A stretch of 35,268 bases of DNA from Candidatus Geothermincola primus (GTDB lineage Bacteria > Actinomycetota > Geothermincolia > Geothermincolales > Geothermincolaceae). Position numbers and translations under genes: made by a program. A model generated the notes under the pieces. It saw only the letters and a program-made list of their open reading frames with translations, ran no database searches and was not told where the DNA came from. Numbering within the stretch: the stretch's first letter is position 1; every line of letters starts with the position of its first letter. The stretch lies in assembly GCA_015711725.1 (NCBI GenBank), contig JACVIX010000020.1, positions 1 through 35,268 on the forward strand, given 5' to 3'. This document shows positions 9,004 to 17,635 of the stretch, in pieces.

Positions 9004-9528
9004 TTGATCTCATATAGGATTTTTGTGTTCCTGGTGATACCTATAATCCTTTTATCTTTTTTCTTCTGGTTTTACGCTGTCGCTCGACAAGAATTGAAAG
9101 AGGCGCAGGTGGCGGGGGAAATCGTGGGTTCATCCAACGTGAAGGTCCTGATAGATGACTGCTATATCTCGAATGAAGGTGGCAGCAGGGCACTGGTGAT
9201 AAACCTTACCGCGGAGAACCAGATGTCTTATCCATTAGATTTGCGCCCTTATGACTTCCACGTTTATAAGGTTAGAAAGGAAGACCCCACCGGAAGAGCG
9301 CGCAATAGGATGGCATTCGCTCCCATCAGTTACCAATCTTACTCGGATAGCGCCCCAGGCAGCGTTTCATACCTACCTCCAAACTCCAAAAGAAACATAG
9401 TCTTGAGGTTCTGGGGAGATAACATGCCTCGAGGCGAGGAATGGAACGACTATATCATCAGCTTGGAGTATTACGACACCAGCTATTCTATATTTCTAAG
9501 CCTTATCCTCAATCCCCGAGAGGAATAA
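9004..9528 (+). CDS. Membrane-anchored hypothetical protein with Ig-like outer domain
   Basis: A 174-residue protein with one N-terminal hydrophobic helix (about residues 5-26), then an exported beta-rich domain. The pattern of hydrophobic strands, with INLTAENQMSYPLDLRPYDF and a later NIVLRFWG, resembles small DUF4352-like immunoglobulin folds tethered to the membrane. The family assignment is weak and no catalytic residues are visible. The start is TTG at 9004, chosen because AAAGGAG ends 9 bases before it and no ATG exists near the N-terminus. It is probably a single-gene transcript. Confidence 0.68.
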   Translation: MISYRIFVFLVIPIILLSFFFWFYAVARQELKEAQVAGEIVGSSNVKVLIDDCYISNEGGSRALVINLTAENQMSYPLDLRPYDFHVYKVRKEDPTGRARNRMAFAPISYQSYSDSAPGSVSYLPPNSKRNIVLRFWGDNMPRGEEWNDYIISLEYYDTSYSIFLSLILNPREE

Positions 9529-9798
9529 ACTCAAAATTTTTTTAAGGACTACTGGTAATTTTTCCTTTCGATTCCCAAACATTTAGCCGCCAAGATCATT
9601 CAAGCTTAGGCAGGATATTATCGCAATATCGATATAAAAAGCGTTTTGCCGACTCTCAAAGCTCCGCTCCCTTCGCCTTTCGCCCATATCGGATAGTTTA
9701 ATTTTAAAAGTGGCGGAACAAATCTCCATGTCAGATTTTCTTTCTTTCCATTCCAGGTTAATTTTCATAAGAAAAGATCCGCCTTGATCAAGATTATA

Positions 9799-9827
9799 TT
9801 GCTATGGCGTAACATATAAGTTAAAAT
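9799..9827 (+). promoter_or_regulatory. Promoter of the RRM gene
   Basis: TTGCTA (9799-9804), an exact 17-base spacer and TAAAAT (9822-9827). The expected start near 9834 gives a leader of about 80 bases that includes the terminator-like hairpin below. Confidence 0.55.
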
Positions 9828-9866
9828 ACTTAATAAAACTGGTTTTTTACGAGGAACGAGATTATC

Positions 9867-9893
9867 CCGAGGAGACCATGTCCTCGGATTTTT
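9867..9893 (+). terminator. Terminator-like hairpin in the RRM leader (attenuator candidate)
   Basis: CCGAGGA (9867-9873) pairs with TCCTCGG (9881-9887) over a 7-base loop, followed by ATTTTT. It lies inside the leader, 22 bases before the RRM start. The 3' arm core TCCTC can also pair with GAGGA at 9851-9855 or with the Shine-Dalgarno GAGGA at 9901-9905, so the RNA could adopt alternative folds. Confidence 0.55.
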
Positions 9894-9915
9894 ACATATG
9901 GAGGAGGTGAGATAG

Positions 9916-10179
9916 ATGAGGATATACGCGGGAAACTTGAGCTATTCCATGACTTCAGCGGAGCTTAAGGCAATTTTCGAGGAGTACGGAACCGTCACCT
10001 CCTCCGAGGTCATAGTCGACCGCAATACCAATCGTTCCAAGGGTTTCGGCTTCGTGGAGATGGCTGACGAGACGGAGGCAAAATCCGCTATCGAAGGCTT
10101 GGACGGCAAGGAAGTCGCTGGTCGCAACATTAAAGTAAGCCAAGCTAGAGCGAAGAGATACGACTCCCCACTGCTTTAA
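9916..10179 (+). CDS. RNA-recognition-motif (RRM) RNA-binding protein
   Basis: An 87-residue protein made of a single RRM. RNP2 is IYAGNL (residues 3-8) and RNP1 is KGFGFVEM (42-49), with the aromatic residues that stack on RNA present. Bacterial single-RRM proteins bind single-stranded RNA; in cyanobacteria several are cold-induced. The start is clear: GGAGGAGGTGA at 9900-9910. The gene has its own promoter and a structured leader with an intrinsic-terminator-like hairpin, which suggests control by premature termination or RNA folding. A perfect stem-loop lies 20 bases after the stop. Confidence 0.93.
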   Translation: MRIYAGNLSYSMTSAELKAIFEEYGTVTSSEVIVDRNTNRSKGFGFVEMADETEAKSAIEGLDGKEVAGRNIKVSQARAKRYDSPLL

Positions 10180-10198
10180 CCGAAACCTCAAAAGCATA

Positions 10199-10221
10199 AC
10201 TTCCTGAAATTTTCAGGAAGT
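10199..10221 (+). terminator. Perfect stem-loop after the RRM gene
   Basis: ACTTCCTGAA (10199-10208) pairs perfectly with TTCAGGAAGT (10212-10221) over a three-base loop. There is no T-run directly after it, so it may act as a 3' stabiliser or processing site rather than a classic intrinsic terminator. Confidence 0.5.
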
Positions 10222-10292
10222 AAGGAGAATTGTCTTTCCCAAAATCAAGATATCCTGGACATGACCACAGGGATAAATAATTACGCTATAAC

Positions 10293-10379
10293 CATAGATA
10301 TTTTTTTCTGAACAGGAAAAGACGGCGGGGCGGAAACATAGATATTTTTTCCGAACGGGAAAAGACGGCGGGACGGAAA
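10293..10379. repeat. 43-44 bp tandem duplication
   Basis: Two adjacent copies (10293-10336 and 10337-10379) both run CATAGATATTTTTT, then GAAC.GG, AAAAGACGGCGGG and CGGAAA. They differ at a few positions and one T-run length. The rest of this 414-base gap shows nothing recognisable. Confidence 0.8.
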
Positions 10380-10593
10380 AATCCTATATCTTTCTCTTTT
10401 TAATATAGAAGTTAGGTCTTGGGGTGCGCATACGACAATTTTCCTCACGGGGCACGATTATTAACTCATTGAAAAAATTCTAACTTGCCAGAAATGTTTT
10501 GGATATAACCTTGGCGAACCTCTCCATACAAGCGGTGTTATAGCTGCCGCCCCCGAACTATCGATACCAATTCCCCATGGGAATCCACGGTCC

Positions 10594-12117
10594 TCATCCC
10601 TCGCTATATAGCCTCCTCAATTCCCGCTTAAGTATCTTTCCCACGGTGCTCTTGGGAAGGGCATCTACTATATACACATCCCGGGGTCTTTTAAAACTGG
10701 GTATTACTTTCCCGCAATATTCCATAAGCTCCTGGGCGCTAACCCGCATTCCCGGCTTCAAGGCTACATAAGCCACGATCTCCTCCCCATATAGCGGATC
10801 GGGCACTCCGATCACCGCCGCCTCGGCAACCGCCGGATGGCGGTATATAAACTCCTCAATTTGGGTGGGCATAATGTTCTCGCCCCCCTTCTTAATCATA
10901 TCTTTCTTGCGATCGGTTATGAAAAGATATCCTTCCTCATCTAGGTATCCGATGTCCCCCGTATGCAGCCAGCCACCCCGCAGAACCCTGGCGGTCTCTT
11001 CCTCAAGCCTATGATAACCCTTCATCACCTGGGGTCCTCGGATGGCCACCTCCCCTATCTCTCCCGGGGGCAGGGGGCGGTCTTCCTCGTCCAATATGCA
11101 TATCTCCTGGTTATCGTAGGCTTTCCCCACCGCCCCCGGCTTATAGGGTTGGCTGGGCCTGGAAACCGCCCCCATCCCGGAGCTTTCCGTCAACCCGTAT
11201 ATAGACCTGATATCGCAGTTGAACTTCTCCATGAAAGCGCGTCTCAATTCCTGTGGCAGGGGGCCAGCCCCCGAATAACAGATCTCCAGGCTGCTCAAGT
11301 CATATTTATCCACGTTCGGGTGGTTGATTATCATAGCCAGCATGGTGGGAACCGCCGCGAAGAAATTGATGCGATACCTCTCGATTAGGCGCATGCACTC
11401 TTCGGGATCGAACCACCGCATCACCACCACCCTCCTCTCCGGGTATTCGTCCAGGTATCCGGTGTTCATAGAAGCCACCCCATAAATATGAGCCAGGGGA
11501 AGGCACATGATCTCCCTCCGAGGATAGTCTGTCTCCGAGGCCCGGTAAGCGCTTTGAGCCGAAGTAATCAAGTTATTATGGGTAAGAAGCACTCCTTTGG
11601 GTTTTCCGGTGGTTCCCGCCGTGTACATGATCAATGCGATGTCGTCGGGTTCCCTCTCCACTATTTCAAGATAGGGGGAGTTAACCTGGAGCAGGCTCTC
11701 GTAGGAGTGCGTTCCCTCTCCCTGATCCCCTCCTATCACGATAATATCCCGAACACAGCCCGCCTCCCTAGCCGCCGTTGTTAGCTTGTCTCGAAGTAGG
11801 TTGTCGGTGATCACTGCCACCGCACCCGCGTCCCTCATCATGTAACTACACTCCTCCTGTGTGAGTAAGAAGAGAATGGGGAGGGCCACAGCTCCTATGC
11901 GAAAGATGGCCCCAAAGGACTCAAATGCCTGAGGGCAATTGGACATGGATATGGCCACCACCTCGCCCTCCTTAATCCCCATGGATCTCAGAGCATTTCC
12001 CAATCGATTGGAGTTGTCCCTCAATAACACATTGGAGTATTCTCGTTCTTCGAAGATAATGGTGGGAACCTCACCCAGTCTTGCGATATTGTCCTCCACC
12101 AAACTAGCCACGTTCAT
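10594..12117 (-). CDS. AMP-forming acyl-CoA synthetase/ligase
   Basis: A class I adenylate-forming enzyme, 507 residues, probably activating a fatty or other carboxylic acid to its CoA thioester through an acyl-AMP. Signatures appear in order: P-loop MYTAGTTGKPKG (about residue 164), YGLTESSG (A5), GWLHTGDIGYLDEEGY (A7), DRKKDMIKKGGENI (A8 hinge) and the C-terminal catalytic Lys in PKSTVGKILK (A10). I start at 12117: GGAGGGGGGAGAG lies just before this ATG. The earlier in-frame ATG at 12135 would translate the ribosome binding site and has none of its own. It is divergent from pncB and monocistronic as far as can be seen. Substrate chain length cannot be read. Confidence 0.9.
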   Translation of the reverse strand: MNVASLVEDNIARLGEVPTIIFEEREYSNVLLRDNSNRLGNALRSMGIKEGEVVAISMSNCPQAFESFGAIFRIGAVALPILFLLTQEECSYMMRDAGAVAVITDNLLRDKLTTAAREAGCVRDIIVIGGDQGEGTHSYESLLQVNSPYLEIVEREPDDIALIMYTAGTTGKPKGVLLTHNNLITSAQSAYRASETDYPRREIMCLPLAHIYGVASMNTGYLDEYPERRVVVMRWFDPEECMRLIERYRINFFAAVPTMLAMIINHPNVDKYDLSSLEICYSGAGPLPQELRRAFMEKFNCDIRSIYGLTESSGMGAVSRPSQPYKPGAVGKAYDNQEICILDEEDRPLPPGEIGEVAIRGPQVMKGYHRLEEETARVLRGGWLHTGDIGYLDEEGYLFITDRKKDMIKKGGENIMPTQIEEFIYRHPAVAEAAVIGVPDPLYGEEIVAYVALKPGMRVSAQELMEYCGKVIPSFKRPRDVYIVDALPKSTVGKILKRELRRLYSEG

Positions 12118-12459
12118 CTTCTCTCCCCCCTCCATTGAAATAGGAACAAATTAAAGCCGTTTGGGCGTCACCATAGCGTGACAACAGACACAATACCGTA
12201 AAAAGCCTTAACCATCCAAGGTAATATATACCTATAGCCATGAGATTTAAACCGCGCGGCACAGTTGATATTCGGAGTGGCATTACTTTCGCTCAAGCCA
12301 TAGGGTGTTAATATTCTAAGGATATTTGCGTATCTCCTCCGCACCCCGCAACTCGCCCTTCTTGGAGCCCTATCGGTGAAACGCTAAATCATTCTCGTTA
12401 CGAGTTTATCTTACATTATGTTATATTTATATTATTACGAATCGAAGGAGAGAGGAGCG

Positions 12460-13635
12460 ATGTACGGACCACAGAGCATGCTGGATACTGATCTTTACAA
12501 ACTGACCATGCAGCAGGCGGTATGTCAACTCTATCCCACGGTCAAAGCCAGATACGCTTTTATCAATCGGGGCGGTACTCCCTTCCCTCCAGGTTTCTCC
12601 AGAGAACTGAGGAAGCACATCCGAGAGATGCGAGGCCTTCGCCTTACCCCGGAGGAGAGGGATTTTCTCTCGGAAAGATGTCCATATCTCAGCCCGGTCT
12701 ATCTTGACTTTCTCGCCGGTTACCGCTTCGATCCCCAGGAGGTGGAGGTGAGACAGTACCAGGGCAAGCTCTCCATCTCCATTGAGGGATTTTGGTACAG
12801 AAGCATCCTCTGGGAGGTCCCCCTGCTAGCGCTCATTAGCGAGCTTTACTTCGAAATGACCGGGGAGAAAAACAATGCGCTGCCGGAGGACAAACTCCGA
12901 GAGATAAACCTAAAGAAAGCGCGATTTTTTAAGGAAAACGCCATCACTTTCGTGGACTTCGGTACCAGAAGAAGGTTCTCCTACCTCAACCACAAGCGGG
13001 TGGTTTCCGATCTTACCACTGCCGGTTCTTACTTCGCCGGAACCAGCAACGTCCATCTCGCCCATCTCTTCGACCTTAAGCCTATCGGCACCCAAGCACA
13101 TGAATGGTTCCAATTCCATGCCGCCAAATACGGTTTCCATATGGCCAACAGTATGGCCATGGGCCGATGGATCGATGTCTACAAGGGCGACCTGGGCACG
13201 GCCCTTACCGACACCTTCGGCACGGAAAATTTCTTTCACGCCTTCGACCTCCTCTACGCCAAGATCTACGACGGCATCAGGCAGGACTCGGGCGACCCCC
13301 TAAAATTCGTGGACCAGGCAGTGGAGCATTATAGGAAACTGGGGATCAATCCCATGAGCAAGACCATTATCTTCTCCGATTCCCTGGATCTGGAGAGGGT
13401 GAAGGTGATCCACCACAAATGTAAGGGTATAGTCAAGGATAGTTATGGCATCGGCACCTTCTTAACTAACGACGTGGGGGTAAAGCCCCTCAACATGGTG
13501 ATCAAGATGGTGGCCTGCCAGCCTTTTAAGGACTCGACTAAATGGGTTCCCGCGGTGAAGATATCGGACGACGCCGGCAAGTACACCGGCGACCGCGCCA
13601 TGATCGAACTTGCCAGAAAAACTCTCTACCCTTGA
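12460..13635 (+). CDS. pncB: Nicotinate phosphoribosyltransferase
   Basis: 391 residues, the usual length of the PncB-type enzyme. It couples nicotinate, PRPP and ATP hydrolysis to make nicotinate mononucleotide in NAD salvage. Diagnostic stretches are the N-terminal LDTDLYKLTMQQAV, FVDFGTRRRFS (165-174), GTSNVHLA, GTQAHEWFQFH with the phosphorylated-type His at 214, DTFGTENFF, GIRQDSGDP and GIGTFLTNDVG. The start at 12460 is preceded by AAGGAGAGAGGAG. The ATG 42 bases upstream would include that site in the protein and is rejected. No other NAD gene is adjacent. Confidence 0.95.
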   Translation: MYGPQSMLDTDLYKLTMQQAVCQLYPTVKARYAFINRGGTPFPPGFSRELRKHIREMRGLRLTPEERDFLSERCPYLSPVYLDFLAGYRFDPQEVEVRQYQGKLSISIEGFWYRSILWEVPLLALISELYFEMTGEKNNALPEDKLREINLKKARFFKENAITFVDFGTRRRFSYLNHKRVVSDLTTAGSYFAGTSNVHLAHLFDLKPIGTQAHEWFQFHAAKYGFHMANSMAMGRWIDVYKGDLGTALTDTFGTENFFHAFDLLYAKIYDGIRQDSGDPLKFVDQAVEHYRKLGINPMSKTIIFSDSLDLERVKVIHHKCKGIVKDSYGIGTFLTNDVGVKPLNMVIKMVACQPFKDSTKWVPAVKISDDAGKYTGDRAMIELARKTLYP

Positions 13636-13882
13636 ATTAAATCCTCAATCAAAAAATCTTTTACTTTGAATTCATTTGGTAAAAGCGTCATTGGGAGTAT
13701 CGCCTGGACCGTTATCGCCATAAACTGGTAAAGTAGGCATACCGATCCGCCGACTTATCTATTGTGATTGAAATGTTGAGAATCGTCCAATCGGAACTGG
13801 TTGACAAATGATAGTCGCATCGTCTTCTCGATAAATGGAGGATGACCGGAGATAAGACTGATTGATGGAACGAGTTTTTGTC

Positions 13883-13912
13883 CGGGAAGTCATTTCCCGC
13901 AAGGATTTTTTA
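13883..13912 (+). promoter_or_regulatory. Terminator-like hairpin upstream of the first sensor-HAMP gene
   Basis: CGGGAA (13883-13888) pairs with TTCCCG (13894-13899), followed by CAAGGATTTTTT. It lies about 80 bases before the start at 13993 and could be a leader attenuator or a terminator for readthrough from pncB. The rest of the 357-base gap holds no gene. Confidence 0.35.
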
Positions 13913-13992
13913 TAGAAGGTATTGGTACTATCGACATCGAAATCTCTTGCGTAATTATACTTAAAGGAACTAATTAGCAGGGAGGTAAAGGT

Positions 13993-14841
13993 ATGGGCAG
14001 ATCTCGCCGGCATGAGATGAGAAACTTTTTCATCTCCGTCTCCGCGCTAGTGGCAATCGTTATCGCCGCAGTGATCATTTACTCCATTTTAGATGGCGCA
14101 GCCACCATAAAAAGGGAGGCAGAAGACGAGAAGCAACGGGTGATTGGCCAGTTGGCGAATTACGTCATTGAATCTTTCAACGCCACCCAGAAGCTAGGCA
14201 CCGATCCCGAGGTAATGAAGACTTTGGACGTCAAATTAATAGAGGAAGCCACCAAAGGGAACTTCCAACCCCTTATGAATTTTACCGCTCAATTCCTGCG
14301 CAATCTCTATCATTTCGAGTACGTTGCTTTTGTGGTTGATGGTAAAGTTGTGGCTTTAAACACCAGAGAAGGGCTGGATATATCGAGCTTCGCTATCCCT
14401 ATTTCCATGCCGGATAGCCGCTACGAGGTCATTACCGAGTTAGGGGACGAGGATGGTTACTACGTTTCAATGTTTGCCGAGACGGTCACTCCCGGGCTGG
14501 GCAGGAACCAGTTCGCCAACTTCGTCCTGGACCGCACCGAGCAAATAAAAGGCCTCAACGACTTCTACTCCAGCGAGCGTTCTGGACTGATAAAAAGGGA
14601 GATCATCGGTGGTATAATTGGCGTGCTGGGAACCTTTATTCTCATACTTATCGCGGTTAGCTATCTGACGCGGCGTTTCATCACCAAGCCCATAGAGGAG
14701 ATCTCCAGAATTTCCCAACAGATTACCGAGGGCACCTTCGAAGGGGAAATCGTGGTGGACGTGGACAGCGACTATGCCGCTCTACAATCCCTGCTACAAA
14801 GCGGAAAGAAAATACTAGATAAGATGTTAGAAGCAGATTGA
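13993..14841 (+). CDS. Membrane sensor-like protein with HAMP end, no output domain (copy 1)
   Basis: 282 residues. A basic N-terminus leads to a first transmembrane helix (about 13-31), then an outer domain of about 150 residues whose AFVVDGKVVALNTREGL stretch resembles a single-Cache/PAS-like ligand domain. A second helix lies at about 205-225. A short HAMP-like segment follows, starting TRRFITKPIEEISRIS and ending QSLLQSGKKIL. The protein stops there, with no kinase, methyl-accepting or cyclase domain. The start has GGGAGGT upstream. The next gene is a paralogue 52 bases downstream, so the two are probably co-transcribed and may heterodimerise; that is inference. Confidence 0.78.
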   Translation: MGRSRRHEMRNFFISVSALVAIVIAAVIIYSILDGAATIKREAEDEKQRVIGQLANYVIESFNATQKLGTDPEVMKTLDVKLIEEATKGNFQPLMNFTAQFLRNLYHFEYVAFVVDGKVVALNTREGLDISSFAIPISMPDSRYEVITELGDEDGYYVSMFAETVTPGLGRNQFANFVLDRTEQIKGLNDFYSSERSGLIKREIIGGIIGVLGTFILILIAVSYLTRRFITKPIEEISRISQQITEGTFEGEIVVDVDSDYAALQSLLQSGKKILDKMLEAD

Positions 14842-14893
14842 AATTGAAGGAAAAGGGAAGATAAATTATTGCAAGAAAATTGGAGGGTTAATT

Positions 14894-15745
14894 ATGCGCA
14901 GGGGCAAAGCACATGAACTTAGAAAATTTCTCATCTGCACATCGGTCTTAGTGATAATACTATTAGTCATCGGGGTTATCTACAACATTTTAGAATCTAA
15001 AACGAGGTTGGACCGTGAGGAGAAAACGGAAAAGCAGCGGGTGGTGGATCAACTCTCCCGCTATGTGATGGACTCCTTCGCCGCCACCATGAAGGTAGGC
15101 GAGGAGCCGCAATCAATCCAAGGGCTAGACGTCCAATTTATATTAGAGGCAGGGAAGGGTAACTATGTTCCAGTGATGCAGTTCATATCCAAATTCTTCC
15201 GAGGCCTATATAACCTGGAATACGTTGCCTTCGTAAAAGATGGGGTGGTGATAGCGGAAAACACCAGGGAAGGACTGGCATTTCCCAGTGAAGATGTCCC
15301 TAAGAACTTCCCCCAACAGGATTATCAATTGCTCACCAGACTGGGTGATAGGAATGGCTACTTTATTTCCATGTGCGTGAAAACTCCTCTACCTGGACAG
15401 GAAAGCGAGCAATTCGCCAACCTCGTGCTGGATAGGACTCAGCAGATAGAGGAGATAGACTCCTATTACCAAGAAGAGAAAGACAAATCTTTTAACCGGC
15501 AGCTAGTCGTTGGAATAATAATAATCCTGATAGCGACAATGATCTCCACCCTAGGGGTCTTTCTGCTCAGCCGCTATTTCATCACCGGGCCCATACATGA
15601 AATCACCAGAATCTCTCATCAAATTATGGAGGGTACTTTCCAGGGAGAGATAAAGGTAAACCGGGAAAGTGATTTCGCTCAGTTGCAGGGGCTCCTCCAG
15701 AGCGGTAAATTGATCATGGGAAAGCTGGGCGAGATGGAAGAATAA
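14894..15745 (+). CDS. Membrane sensor-like protein with HAMP end, no output domain (copy 2)
   Basis: 283 residues and the same architecture as the preceding gene: a TM helix near 12-30, an outer domain with YVAFVKDGVVIAENTREGL, a second TM near 206-228, and a HAMP-like end with SRYFITGPIHEITRIS and SGKLIMGKLG. The two are alignable end to end with most conservation in the outer ligand-domain core and the HAMP. They therefore arose by tandem duplication and have since diverged. The start is supported by TTGGAGGG. Output may come from an unlinked partner. Confidence 0.78.
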   Translation: MRRGKAHELRKFLICTSVLVIILLVIGVIYNILESKTRLDREEKTEKQRVVDQLSRYVMDSFAATMKVGEEPQSIQGLDVQFILEAGKGNYVPVMQFISKFFRGLYNLEYVAFVKDGVVIAENTREGLAFPSEDVPKNFPQQDYQLLTRLGDRNGYFISMCVKTPLPGQESEQFANLVLDRTQQIEEIDSYYQEEKDKSFNRQLVVGIIIILIATMISTLGVFLLSRYFITGPIHEITRISHQIMEGTFQGEIKVNRESDFAQLQGLLQSGKLIMGKLGEMEE

Positions 15746-15842
15746 GATAAAATAATAGCGAGTGCCCGAAAACGAACGAACTCAATTCTAGATAGTTTCC
15801 CGCGCCATATCGCTGAATTGCGGAAGCGATTGGAAAAGATGG

Positions 15843-16720
15843 ATGAACTTCTATCAATTATCACGAATTATCGTGTCCTGGGTTAAAGTATACATTTACT
15901 TATTGGGTTGGCGGATTGCAATTAGGCCCCCATCTCGAGCCCAGCGCGTGAAAGTCGATGATATAGAGATTTATTTTCGCGTTTTTGGCCAGGGTGAACC
16001 GGTTTTACTCTTGCACGGGGGGGTTATGTCCTGGGAATCCTGGGCCGTACAGATACCCAGGCTCTACCGGCGCTATCAGGTCATCGCCATGGACTTACGG
16101 GGACATGGTCGGACAACCTTGGGCGACGCCCCTTTGGATTATCGCCGTCTGGCCAAAGATGCCGTCTCCCTCTTGGATAATCTTGGTCGAGGCCCCGCGC
16201 ACGTCGTGGGTTGGAGCGATGGGGGTTGCGCAGGTCTGGCTATAGCTTTGGAGAGACCCGATATGGTGCGCAGCCTCATATTAATAGGCACCCCTCACGA
16301 CACCGAAGACTATTCCGAAGAGGCATGGCGGAAGATAGAGAAATAGCTTCACCCACAATCCATCGCCCAGATAGGATTAAGGTTCTTGCGCCGCCTAATT
16401 AACCCCGAACTGGAAAGGGGTAAAATTTTTTTAGAACGTATGGCCAAGATGTGGGGGGAACTCCCCAACTTTACCCCGGAGGATTTGGCCTTGCTGGAAA
16501 TTCCCACACTGGTATTGGCATGCGATCGGGACGATTTCCTCTCCTCTCGTAACGATCCCATGAGAGTTTTCAGGAAAACAGTTGAGGAGCTGCCCCAAGC
16601 CTGGTTTATCCAGTCTCAGGAGGAAGACATTACTTACATATGCAATATCCTCATAAAGTAAATCAAGTCATGTTGGACTTTTTAAGGATGTTATCCTTAG
16701 CAGGTGATCGTAAGGGATAA
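15843..16720 (+). pseudogene. Broken alpha/beta hydrolase (amber stop plus frameshift)
   Basis: The first frame gives an alpha/beta-hydrolase N-terminal half with the oxyanion stretch LLLHGG, DLRGHG and a full nucleophile elbow GWSDGG. It then meets TAG at 16344-16346. The same frame continues open and homologous (RLINPELERGKIFLERM, then the acid region LVLACDRDDF) and ends without the catalytic His. That His appears only in another frame: from about 16607 the frame reads VSGGRHYLHMQYPHK and ends NQVMLDFL...DRKG at 16720. Loss of one C near 16610 would explain the shift. With both lesions repaired the protein would be about 292 residues. Two lesions in one gene argue for a pseudogene rather than programmed recoding. 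The ribosome binding site is weak. Confidence 0.85.
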
Positions 16721-17060
16721 GATAGGTATTTCACGATTGTCACCGACCCACCAAGCCGATGTAATTATTAAACGATAACGACAAAAACTACGTCGGCCAT
16801 ATATTCTTTTTATCTCTCAAACCGTGGTATTTGCGCCAATGATACCCGATTCTTCAAATATCTCTCCTTTCCGAACTCTTAAAGTAATTAGTACGGCGTA
16901 AAAAATATACGCTCGAATCGCCTGGATCAAACATTTAAGCTTTCGCTACACTTTACGTTATTAAATATATTAAGAAACATCTTTAATGTTTAAGCCTAAA
17001 TTTACATTTCATATAATTTTTATGGATAGCCTCGTAGACATTCCAAAGACAGTGCCGAGA
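16721..17060. other. AT-rich gap
   Basis: No gene, repeat or convincing signal was seen in this stretch; a 64-codon plus-strand frame at 16986-17180 lacks a ribosome binding site and overlaps a minus-strand remnant. Confidence 0.4.
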
Positions 17061-17476
17061 TCATATCTTAATCACATAGGAGCGGATCCGCGCCGAATAT
17101 CTTCCGACCATATTCAGGTGACTCTTCTTCGAAAACCACCAGACATTACAGGCGCCCACCACAACAAGAAGGATGCCTAGAAGAGCTTGGCGCGCATGCG
17201 CACTCCATAGTCAGATTCTCCACCCAAACTCACTACCCATCCTCGATTACTAGCGCAGGGGCGTTAGCGGGATGGGCTTCCACAGGGGATTGGGATTGAT
17301 CATATGCCAGAAAGTTATCTTTTCACCTTTGCCGCGCGGGAATGGCCGGACCTCCGCTCAAGCTCCGGTATTAGTAGTACGCCCACGCCACTTCAGGGCG
17401 GAAACAGCGAAAACGGGTGGCTCGTGGTACATAGGAAGAGGTTCTGCTTTCTTTATGTATGGACTTTAATACTCAC
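17061..17476 (-). pseudogene. Remnant of an unidentified small membrane protein gene
   Basis: A GTG at 17476 with GGGAGGCTGG upstream begins a minus-strand reading that soon shifts frame. One frame then stays protein-like down to TGA at 17061 but is broken by TGA at 17358-17360, TAA/TAG at 17247-17252 and TGA at 17211-17213. All of these lie in the same frame. Readable pieces include GEKITFWHMINPNPLWKPIP and a C-terminal helix, ALLGILLVVVGACNVWWF. I do not recognise the family. Calling it a dead gene rests on composition and on the preserved ribosome binding site, so confidence is modest. Confidence 0.38.
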
Positions 17477-17635
17477 TCCAGCCTCCCTATATGCAATTTT
17501 TACAATTGGTAAAAAGAAGTGTTCTTCTAACATTATCATTCTGTTTTCTCCCTTGCTTATGAATAATCCGCAAAACCCTGTAAAATGTTATTGGTTATTC
17601 ATCCCTGGCTAAACACTTTACGAAAGGAGATTCCC

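Noticed and set aside
16344-16346. In-frame TAG as pyrrolysine or programmed readthrough
   Set aside because: The same gene also carries a frameshift before its catalytic His, so simple inactivation explains both lesions; nothing in the window suggests pyrrolysine genes.
17304-17612. 102-codon plus-strand frame
   Set aside because: Composition is poor, there is no ribosome binding site, and it runs antisense to a more protein-like remnant and into the next gene's leader.
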